Below are positions 1-5,117 of a stretch of 5,117 bases of DNA, one piece after another (within the stretch, counting starts at the first letter, position 1; every line of letters begins with the position of its first letter). The stretch comes from an uncultured Atopobiaceae bacterium. Lineage in GTDB: Bacteria > Actinomycetota > Coriobacteriia > Coriobacteriales > Atopobiaceae. Location: positions 1-5,117 of the forward strand of contig CANQSI010000061.1 of NCBI GenBank assembly GCA_947626465.1, written 5' to 3'. The notes beneath the pieces are model-generated. The model ran no database searches, was not told where the DNA came from, and saw only the letters and a program-made list of their open reading frames with translations. Both the position numbers and the translations under genes were made by a program.

Positions 1-2115
1 GTGCCCTCGTTTCTCGCCTGCCTCGTGCTCCTCGTGATCCAGGCGCTCTTCGAGCTCGCGCTTCCGGGCTACATGAGCAGCATCGTGGACGTGGGCATCC
101 AGCAGGGAGGCATCGAGAGCTGCGTACCCTCGTCCATTCGAGCGGACGTGCTTTCCGAGCTCGCGGCGCAGATGGCGCCAAATGAGCGTGCGCTCGTGGA
201 GGCGGCATTCGAGCCCGCGGACGCCTCGGGCATTCGCACCCTCAGCCCGAAGGCGGATGCCACGCCTGATGGTCCGCTCGCAAAGGCGCTCGAGGGGCCC
301 GAGGCGGCCTATTTCGGCGTGCAGGAAGCCGCGTCGGGCGCAGAAGACGTCTTCGCCTCCGCCGATGACGCCGACGTGGAGGCGCTTCGCGCGATCGAGT
401 TCGTGCGCGAGGAATATCGCGCACAGGGGGCCGATCTCGTGGCCATCCAAAACGCCTACCTCCAGAAGATGGCATGGCTCATGTTCGGCGTGACGGCGGG
501 CTCCTTCGCGGCCACGTTCTGCGTGGGCTACATCGCGAGCCGCACCGGTGCCGCCATCGCTCGCGACACCCGCAAGCAGCTCTTTTCCCGCGTGATGGAC
601 TTCTCGCCGGCCGAGGTGGATCGCTTCTCCCAGGCATCCCTCATCACGCGTTCCACCAACGACGTCCAGCAGATCCAATTCGTGGCCACCATGAGCCTTC
701 GCATGGTGCTCTTCGCGCCCATCATGGGGATCGTGGCCACGGTGGAGGTGGTCGCGGCCTCCACGGGCCTCGAGTGGGTGATCCCGGTGGCGGTGACCGT
801 GATCCTCGCGCTCATGGGCCTCATGTTCGGCCTCACGATGCCGCGTTTCCGCCTGATGCAGAAGCTCGTGGACCGCGTGAACTTCGTGGCGCGCGATCTC
901 CTCGACGGTCTCATGCCCATTCGCGCCTTCAACCGCGAGGCCTTCGAGCTTGAGCGCTTCGACGACGCGTCGGGCGAGCTCCGCGACACGCAGCTCTTCA
1001 CCGGGAGGGTGATGAGCCTCGTGAACCCGATGATCATGCTCGTGATGAACCTCGTGACGGTGGGCATCGTGTGGTTCGGCGCGGGCATCATCGCCAAAGG
1101 CGGCCTCCTCGTGGGCACGATGATGGCCTTCATCTCCTACACCATGCAGATCGTGAGCGCCTTCATGGTGCTCGCCATGGTGGCGGTCATGCTGCCGAGG
1201 GCGCAGGTGGCGGCCCAGCGCATCCACGAGGTGCTCGAGACGGAGCCCTCGATCACGAGCCCCGCGAGGGCGAAGACTCCGCGCGAGGACGCACGCGGGA
1301 CGATCGCCTTCCACGATGTGTCGTTCACCTATCCCGGCGCCGCGGAGCCCGTGCTGAAGCACGTGGACTTTTCCTGCGCACGCGGCGAAACCGTGGCCAT
1401 CATCGGGGCCACGGGCACCGGCAAATCCACCCTCGTCTCCCTCGTGCCGAGGCTCTGGGACGTGGGCGAGGGCGCGGTCGAGGTCGATGGGGTGGACGTG
1501 CGCGAGCTCTCGCTCTCCGATCTTCGGAGCCGCATCGGCTACGTGCCGCAGCAGGGGCTCCTCTTCAAGGGCACCATCGCATCCAACATCGCATTCGGCG
1601 AGGACGGGGCCTCCGAGGCCACCATCGAACGCGCGGCGGCGATCGCGCAAGCCACGGAGTTCATCGAGGATCGAGAGGGTGGCTACGAGGCGCCGGTGGC
1701 CGAGCGCGGATCCAACGTCTCCGGCGGGCAGCGCCAGCGCCTCGCCATCGCCCGCGCGCTCGCCGTCTCGCCCGAGATCCTCGTGCTCGACGACGCCTTC
1801 AGCGCCCTCGACTACAAGACCGACGCCGCGCTTCGCCAGGCCCTCGCCGCCGAGGAGGCTGCTACGACCGTGCTCGTGGTGGCGCAGCGCGTGGCCACCA
1901 TCATGGGCGCGGACAAGATCATCGTGCTCGACGACGGGTGCGTCGCGGGGCAGGGAACGCACGCGGAGCTCCTGCGCAGCTGTCCCGCCTACCTGCGGAT
2001 CGCCGCCTCGCAACTCGCCCCCGAGGAGCTCGGGCTCTCCGGAGACGAGGTGGCACGCGTCCTTGCCGGCACCTCGTTTGCCACTCCCTCGCGGGGGGAG
2101 GTGGGCCATGGCTGA
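1..2115 (+). CDS. ABC exporter half-transporter, degenerate-site subunit (TM287/BmrC-like), 5' end cut by window
   Basis: Membrane subunit with a fused ATPase domain, predicted to pair with the next gene product as a heterodimeric exporter; the substrate cannot be read from sequence. The 704 visible residues begin inside TM1 (residues 3-22), so about 10-20 N-terminal residues probably lie upstream; the GTG at base 1 is just the edge codon. Further TM segments lie near 158-180, 230-252, 258-280, 345-365 and 370-398. Residues 35-150 form an unusually long, Ala/Asp/Glu-rich TM1-TM2 loop. The nucleotide-binding domain has Walker A GATGTGKST (469-477), Q-loop Gln517, signature VSGGQ (573-577), Walker B ILVLD (593-597) followed by Asp598 instead of Glu, D-loop SALD (601-604) and Gln629 in place of the switch His. 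Asp and Gln at these places are typical of the non-hydrolysing partner (family knowledge). The stop overlaps the next gene's start, so the two are probably translationally coupled. Confidence 0.95.
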   Translation: MPSFLACLVLLVIQALFELALPGYMSSIVDVGIQQGGIESCVPSSIRADVLSELAAQMAPNERALVEAAFEPADASGIRTLSPKADATPDGPLAKALEGPEAAYFGVQEAASGAEDVFASADDADVEALRAIEFVREEYRAQGADLVAIQNAYLQKMAWLMFGVTAGSFAATFCVGYIASRTGAAIARDTRKQLFSRVMDFSPAEVDRFSQASLITRSTNDVQQIQFVATMSLRMVLFAPIMGIVATVEVVAASTGLEWVIPVAVTVILALMGLMFGLTMPRFRLMQKLVDRVNFVARDLLDGLMPIRAFNREAFELERFDDASGELRDTQLFTGRVMSLVNPMIMLVMNLVTVGIVWFGAGIIAKGGLLVGTMMAFISYTMQIVSAFMVLAMVAVMLPRAQVAAQRIHEVLETEPSITSPARAKTPREDARGTIAFHDVSFTYPGAAEPVLKHVDFSCARGETVAIIGATGTGKSTLVSLVPRLWDVGEGAVEVDGVDVRELSLSDLRSRIGYVPQQGLLFKGTIASNIAFGEDGASEATIERAAAIAQATEFIEDREGGYEAPVAERGSNVSGGQRQRLAIARALAVSPEILVLDDAFSALDYKTDAALRQALAAEEAATTVLVVAQRVATIMGADKIIVLDDGCVAGQGTHAELLRSCPAYLRIAASQLAPEELGLSGDEVARVLAGTSFATPSRGEVGHG
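2097..2102 (+). promoter_or_regulatory. Ribosome binding site of the second exporter gene
   Basis: GGAGGT, inside a longer G-run, lies five bases before the ATG at 2108. It decides the start of the second subunit, because the open frame itself continues far upstream (to about 1487) inside the first gene. The site is within the last codons of the first gene, fitting coupled translation. Confidence 0.8.
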
Positions 2116-3937
2116 GGAGCGCACCGACATCCCCAAGAGGCGCAATCGCAGGATGAGCCGCTTCGACAAGCCGCACGACTTCCGCCGCGCGATGCGTGGC
2201 CTCCTCGCGTTCGCACGCCCGCATCTCCCGGCGATCCTTCTCGGCGTCGTGCTCTCCATGGCGAGCGTGGCGTTCTCGGTCATCGGGCCCTACGTGCTCG
2301 GCCTCGTGACGACCCAGCTCTTCGAAGGTGTATCGGCGCAGGTGGCGGGCACAGGCGGCATCGATTTCGCGGGCATCGGGCGCACCATCCTCTGGCTCAT
2401 CGGCATCTACTGCGCCTCGAGTGCCTGCTCGGCCGTGCAGGGATTCGTGATGACCGGCGTGAACCAGCGGATCTGCTTTCGCCTACGAAACGCGCTTGCG
2501 GCGAAGGTGGCCACGATCTCCATGGGCTACTTCGAGGACCACCAGCGAGGCGACGTCCTCTCGCGCATCACGAACGACGTGGACACCGTGGGGCAGAGCC
2601 TGAACCAGGTGGTGAACCAGGTGGTGAGCTCGGCCACGCAGGTGGTGGGCGTGACGGTGATGATGTTCGCGGTCTCCGCCCCGCTCGCCGGCATCACCCT
2701 CCTCACGCTGCCGGCCTCGCTCCTCATCGTCGGCGTGATGGTGGGCGTGTCGCAGAAGCACTTCGTGCGGCAGCAGAACATCCTCGGGCAGGTGAACGCC
2801 ATCGTGGAGGAGGACTTCACGGGGCAGCTCGTGATCCAGGTCTTCGACGAGGCCGAGAACGCGCGCACGCGCTTCGACGAGGCGAATGGCGAGCTCTATA
2901 CGGCGGGGTGGAAGAGCCAGTTCCTCTCCGGCCTCATGCAGCCGCTCATGGGCTTCGTGTCGAACATGGGCTACGTGGCCGTCGTGGTGGCGGGCGCGGC
3001 CTTCGTGCTCGGCGGCGCGGTGACGGTGGGCGATGTGCAGGCCTTCATGCAGTACGTGCGCAACTTCACGCAGCCCATCGCCTCGCTTGCGAACGTCTCG
3101 AACCTCATGCAATCGATGGCCGCCGCAGCCGAGCGCATCTTCACGTTCCTCGATGGCGAGGAGGAGCAGGGCCCCGCGCATCCGCTCGCACCCACGGGGC
3201 CGCGCGATTCGGTGGTCTTCAACCACGTGCGCTTCGGCTACACCCCCGCTGAGCCCGTGATCCACGACTTCTCGCTCGAGGTGGAGCCGGGGAAGACGGT
3301 GGCCATCGTGGGCCCCACGGGCGCGGGTAAGACGACCCTCATGAAGCTTCTCCTTCGCTTCTGGGACGTGAACGCGGGGCAGCTCTCCGTGGGCGGCGTG
3401 GACGTGCGCGAGCGGGAGCTCCACGACCTTCGCGGCGACTTCGCGATGGTGCTCCAGGACGCCTGGCTCTTCGAGGGCACAATCCGCGAGAACGTGCGCT
3501 ACGGGCGCCTCGACGCCACGGACGAGGAGGTGGAGGAGGCCTGTAGGATCGCGCGGTGCGACCGCTTCATCCACACGCTCGATGGCGGCTACGACTTCGT
3601 GATCAACGAGGAGGCCACGAACATCTCGCAGGGCCAGCGCCAGCTCATCACCATCGCCCGCGCGGTGCTCGCCGCGCGCCCCATCCTCATCCTCGACGAG
3701 GCCACCTCCAACGTGGACACGATGACCGAGGAACTCATCCAAGAGGCGATGGACAGGTTGCGCGTGGGACGCACGTCATTCGTGATCGCGCACCGCCTCT
3801 CCACCATCCGCACGGCCGATCGCATCATCGTGATGAACGAGGGCGACGTGGTGGAGACGGGCACCCACGACGAGCTCCTCGCCGCCGACGGCTTCTACGC
3901 CACGCTCTACAAGAGCCAATTCGAGGGCATGGACTAG
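2108..3937 (+). CDS. ABC exporter half-transporter, catalytic subunit (TM288/BmrD-like)
   Basis: Complete 609-residue half-transporter, the normal length for the family. A basic cytoplasmic N-terminus (Lys/Arg-rich, residues 10-30) precedes a six-helix membrane domain (helices near 40-65, 92-115, 173-192, 194-214, 277-301 and about 305-340). The ATPase domain has Walker A GPTGAGKTT (402-410), Q-loop Gln450, signature ISQGQ (506-510), Walker B ILILD (526-530) with catalytic Glu531, D-loop SNVD (534-537) and switch His562. The intact Glu and His make this the subunit whose Walker motifs form the hydrolytic site, completed by VSGGQ of the partner. Its own Gln-for-Gly signature belongs to the degenerate site. 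The ATG at 2108 is chosen for its strong ribosome binding site and because it overlaps the upstream stop by 8 bases, an operon arrangement. Drug or peptide export is plausible but not shown. The stop shares CTAG with the convergent peptidase gene. Confidence 0.96.
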   Translation: MAEERTDIPKRRNRRMSRFDKPHDFRRAMRGLLAFARPHLPAILLGVVLSMASVAFSVIGPYVLGLVTTQLFEGVSAQVAGTGGIDFAGIGRTILWLIGIYCASSACSAVQGFVMTGVNQRICFRLRNALAAKVATISMGYFEDHQRGDVLSRITNDVDTVGQSLNQVVNQVVSSATQVVGVTVMMFAVSAPLAGITLLTLPASLLIVGVMVGVSQKHFVRQQNILGQVNAIVEEDFTGQLVIQVFDEAENARTRFDEANGELYTAGWKSQFLSGLMQPLMGFVSNMGYVAVVVAGAAFVLGGAVTVGDVQAFMQYVRNFTQPIASLANVSNLMQSMAAAAERIFTFLDGEEEQGPAHPLAPTGPRDSVVFNHVRFGYTPAEPVIHDFSLEVEPGKTVAIVGPTGAGKTTLMKLLLRFWDVNAGQLSVGGVDVRERELHDLRGDFAMVLQDAWLFEGTIRENVRYGRLDATDEEVEEACRIARCDRFIHTLDGGYDFVINEEATNISQGQRQLITIARAVLAARPILILDEATSNVDTMTEELIQEAMDRLRVGRTSFVIAHRLSTIRTADRIIVMNEGDVVETGTHDELLAADGFYATLYKSQFEGMD

Positions 3938-4710
3938 CGCATCGCCTCTGGGAGGGCGCGGTGTGGGCGAAGTCGCACGCCCTCTTGCCGAAGTGCGAGG
4001 TCGAGCGCGCGCCAGTTCGGGGAGACGCGGTCCATGAGCGCCTTGAAGGCGGGCCCATGGTCGTGGGCGATGAGGTGGCAGGCCTCGTGGAGCGCGACGC
4101 TTTGCAGGTAGCGCGGGTCGTGCGTGGCGAGATCGAGGTTCAAGGTGATGCGTTTCGTCTCCCAGCGACACGACCCCCAGCGGCTCGTCATCTTTCGCAC
4201 GGACCAGTGCTCGGCGGTGATGCCGAGGGCCGCCATGCAGCACGCGGAAAGCTCGGGGATGCGCGCCTCCATCTCCCGCGCGAGGAGGCGCTCGAGGGCG
4301 AGGCGTCGAGTGGCGCACGCCTCGGGGTCCTCGCCTTGCGCGTCTTCGGGAAGTGAGAGCACGAGGCCCCCACGCTCGAGCTTCGCGCTCGCCCGCGCGG
4401 CGACGTCGCGATAGAGCACCGTCGTTTCCCTGCCCCACACGGGCACCCGGTCGAGCTCGGCGAGGCGCGCGAGCGCGAGGCGATAGGCCCTCTCGGTGGG
4501 GGAGGGCGCCACGCGCGCCGCCTGCGCGAGGATCTGCGCGCGATGCTCGACGACGAACTCCCGCGCCTTCGCCTTGGTGAACCACGTGGGGACGGAGAGC
4601 GTGACGCGTCCGTCGGGATAGGCGCGGATCACCACGCCCTGCTTGCGGCGTCGCGTGACGCGCACGGGCGTGCCATCGAGGGTGAGGTCGAATTGCGTGG
4701 GCGTGGGCAT
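3934..4710 (-). CDS. YgjP/DUF45-type zinc metallopeptidase (M48-like, HExxH)
   Basis: Predicted 258-residue soluble metallopeptidase of the YgjP/DUF45 family; no signal peptide or membrane segment is seen, so it is probably cytoplasmic. The N-terminal half has the family's VVIRAYPDGRVTLSVP-like strand pattern (residues 26-41) followed by a helix ending in the HRAQI segment. The C-terminal half has the hallmark SRWGSC (176-181) and the zinc motif HEACH (208-212), with His218 in DHG as the likely third ligand (HExxH-x5-H spacing) and Glu209 as catalytic base. Length is normal for the family. Homologues often lie beside restriction-modification genes, but none is visible here; physiological substrates are poorly known. 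The ATG at 4710 is preferred because the protein begins right before the conserved N-terminal strands. It lacks a ribosome binding site. An in-frame ATG at 4761 would add 17 residues of unremarkable sequence, and the frame stays open to 4983. Confidence 0.9.
   Translation of the reverse strand: MPTPTQFDLTLDGTPVRVTRRRKQGVVIRAYPDGRVTLSVPTWFTKAKAREFVVEHRAQILAQAARVAPSPTERAYRLALARLAELDRVPVWGRETTVLYRDVAARASAKLERGGLVLSLPEDAQGEDPEACATRRLALERLLAREMEARIPELSACCMAALGITAEHWSVRKMTSRWGSCRWETKRITLNLDLATHDPRYLQSVALHEACHLIAHDHGPAFKALMDRVSPNWRALDLALRQEGVRLRPHRALPEAMR
3949..3987 (+). terminator. Possible imperfect hairpin terminator after the exporter operon (weak)
   Basis: Starting about 12 bases after the exporter stop, GAGGGC (3952-3957) pairs with GCCCTC (3979-3984), extended outward by three G-U wobbles. 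After a three-base bulge, GTGTG (3961-3965) pairs with CGCAC (3974-3978) around an 8-base loop. There is no T-run after it, so it is not a classical intrinsic terminator. It lies within the 3' end of the oppositely oriented peptidase gene, where G+C-rich coding sequence gives hairpins by chance. Confidence 0.2.
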
Positions 4711-4716
4711 GGTGGG

Positions 4717-4722
4717 AGTGTA
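4717..4722 (-). promoter_or_regulatory. Candidate -10 box for a leaderless peptidase mRNA
   Basis: On the minus strand TACACT (TAnnnT pattern) ends six bases before the ATG at 4710, which would put the transcription start on or next to the A of that codon. There is no Shine-Dalgarno sequence in the expected window before this ATG, and leaderless genes are common in actinobacteria (general knowledge). No convincing -35 hexamer is seen 16-18 bases upstream (the region reads AGGAAAG), so the call is tentative. Confidence 0.35.
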
Positions 4723-4809
4723 CGAGGCGTTCGCGCCGTCTTTCCTTGATCGCGGGAGCATGGGTGCCGCTCGCCGAATGATACCCGTGGCCTTCAGGCA
4801 CGAACACGC

Positions 4810-4837
4810 GGTAGGAGCGCACGGATGCTCCCATACC
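4810..4837. repeat. Imperfect inverted repeat (9-bp stem with 2-base bulge)
   Basis: GGTA plus GGAGC (4810-4818) pairs with GCTCC (4827-4831) and TACC (4834-4837), leaving CA as a bulge and an 8-base loop. There is no T-run on either side, so a terminator is unlikely. It could be an operator for a dimeric regulator or an RNA hairpin in the leader of either flanking gene. The arm ATGCTCCC (4825-4832) also has a perfect complement, GGGAGCAT, at 4754-4761. Confidence 0.35.
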
Positions 4838-4873
4838 GTACATTCATCGAACTCCTCATGCAGATTTTGTGGT

Positions 4874-4892
4874 GAGGGGCTACCCTCTAGCC
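4874..4892 (+). repeat. Overlapping, mutually exclusive small stem-loops
   Basis: GAGGG (4874-4878) can pair with CCCTC (4883-4887) around GCTA. Alternatively GGCTA (4878-4882) can pair with TAGCC (4888-4892) around CCCTC. Both stems are perfect 5-bp pairings and they share bases, so they cannot form together. They lie about 62-80 bases before the start of the downstream gene, within its probable leader if transcription starts further upstream. Confidence 0.35.
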
Positions 4893-4913
4893 GTTTGGTC
4901 AGCCCAAAACCCG

Positions 4914-4939
4914 ATGGGTTCCCATGGAGGGGAACCCGT
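4914..4939 (+). promoter_or_regulatory. Strong leader hairpin just upstream of the ribosome binding site
   Basis: GGGTTCCC (4916-4923) and GGGAACCC (4930-4937) form a perfect 8-bp stem around the loop ATGGAG, extended by a T-G and an A-T pair to 10 bp. It ends three bases before the AGGGAGGA of the next gene. The 5' arm can instead pair with AACCC at 4908-4912 (AACCC-GAT-GGGTT), so a switch between two folds is possible. No T-run follows. It may stabilise the mRNA, control translation, or be a DNA palindrome bound by a protein. Confidence 0.5.
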
Positions 4940-4942
4940 GAA

Positions 4943-4950
4943 AGGGAGGA
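4943..4950 (+). promoter_or_regulatory. Ribosome binding site of the membrane-protein gene
   Basis: AGGGAGGA, with core GGAGG (4945-4949), stands four bases before the ATG at 4954. It is the best Shine-Dalgarno match in the intergenic region and fixes the start of a gene otherwise too truncated to judge by length. Confidence 0.8.
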
Positions 4951-4953
4951 ACT

Positions 4954-5117
4954 ATGCCCCTCACCAACGAAGAAGCACTCCATAAGGATATCGTGGGTGT
5001 GAAGGTCTCCTCGTGGATCCTCATCATCCTCGGCATCATTGGCGTCATCTCGGCACTCGTGCTCATCATCACCGGCCCGTTCATCCTGGGCGCCTCGGGC
5101 AACGCCGAGGTCATCGA
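4954..5117 (+). CDS. Small membrane protein of unknown function, 3' end cut by window
   Basis: The frame is open from the ATG to the window end: 54 full codons and two bases, with no stop. A polar N-terminus of about 18 residues (MPLTNEEALHKDIVGVK) is followed by a long hydrophobic stretch at residues 21-46, rich in Ile, Leu, Val and Gly, ending in GPFILG, then the polar GASGNAEVI. This suggests at least one membrane helix. Lysines at 11 and 17 before the helix favour a cytoplasmic N-terminus; a signal anchor is more likely than a cleaved signal. I do not recognise the family. The gene is transcribed away from the peptidase and has its own structured leader, so it is probably regulated independently of the genes to the left. 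Confidence 0.8.
   Translation, partial: MPLTNEEALHKDIVGVKVSSWILIILGIIGVISALVLIITGPFILGASGNAEVI

Larger units (their letters stand above)
4711..4953. other. Divergent intergenic region between peptidase and membrane-protein genes
   Basis: This 243-base stretch separates two genes pointing away from each other and must hold both sets of start signals. It is visibly richer in A and T than the flanking genes, especially at 4831-4870. Apart from the listed boxes and inverted repeats I find no convincing -35/-10 pair on either strand. TATCAT on the minus strand (4783-4778) and TACATT on the plus strand (4839-4844) are isolated -10-like hexamers. No tRNA, known riboswitch or small RNA is recognised. 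Confidence 0.8.

Noticed and set aside
1..3. GTG at the first base as the true start of the first exporter gene
   Set aside because: The protein would start inside TM1 without the cytoplasmic lead-in usual for this family. The gene most likely begins before the window.
2483..3742. A 419-codon open frame on the minus strand, opposite the second exporter gene
   Set aside because: Its translation is His/Arg/Glu/Val-rich and low in complexity, as expected from the complement of a G+C-rich gene. It shows no domain motifs, and the plus strand carries a clear, fully motif-supported ABC subunit.
3556..4356. Plus-strand open frame spanning the exporter 3' end and the peptidase gene
   Set aside because: It runs out of frame through two well-supported genes. 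Its product is Arg/His/Gly-rich and has no recognisable domain.
3934..4710. Functional link between the exporter and the peptidase (for example export and processing of a peptide)
   Set aside because: The genes are convergent and not co-transcribed, the peptidase has no secretion or membrane signal, and no precursor peptide gene is visible. Adjacency alone does not support it.
4711..4983. N-terminal extension of the peptidase up to an ATG at 4983
   Set aside because: It would add 91 residues of unremarkable sequence, overlap the start of the divergent membrane-protein gene and run through its ribosome binding site and hairpin. The family's conserved N-terminus begins just after 4710.
4914..4985. 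23-residue open frame starting at the ATG at 4914
   Set aside because: It has no ribosome binding site, overlaps the start of the membrane-protein gene out of frame, and starts within the hairpin stem.

Overview
The window comes from a G+C-rich genome. Codons end mostly in G or C, with CTC, GTG and ATC dominating, and leaders carry AGGAGG-type ribosome binding sites. This fits a high-GC Gram-positive bacterium. A gut or oral actinobacterium of the Coriobacteriia (Collinsella/Olsenella-like) is my best guess, based only on protein style and base composition. There are no RNA genes, insertion sequences, CRISPR arrays or phage genes.

Positions 1-3937 hold two plus-strand genes overlapping by 8 bases. 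They encode the two half-transporters of a type IV (formerly type I) ABC exporter heterodimer. The first lacks its extreme N-terminus at the window edge. Its ATPase site is degenerate, with Asp for the catalytic Glu and Gln for the switch His. The second has the intact Glu and His but an altered ISQGQ signature. Together they should form one hydrolysing and one non-hydrolysing ATP site, as in TM287/288 and BmrC/BmrD. The first subunit has an acidic loop of about 120 residues between TM1 and TM2, probably outside the membrane.

Positions 3934-4710 hold a minus-strand gene for a YgjP/DUF45-type zinc metallopeptidase. It converges on the exporter operon, and the two TAG stop codons share one CTAG, so there is no intergenic spacer or conventional terminator. 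Its best start has no visible ribosome binding site but has a TACACT box six bases upstream, which suggests a leaderless mRNA.

Positions 4711-4953 are a 243-base divergent intergenic region, less G+C-rich than the genes and full of short inverted repeats. Some of these are mutually exclusive, and the strongest lies just before the ribosome binding site of the next gene. Positions 4954-5117 are the start of a small membrane protein of unknown function, cut by the window end.

Most of the window is ordinary, well-understood biology. The least explained parts are the structured leader at 4874-4939, the large loop of the first exporter subunit, and the truncated membrane protein. I see no clear evidence of a new multi-gene system.
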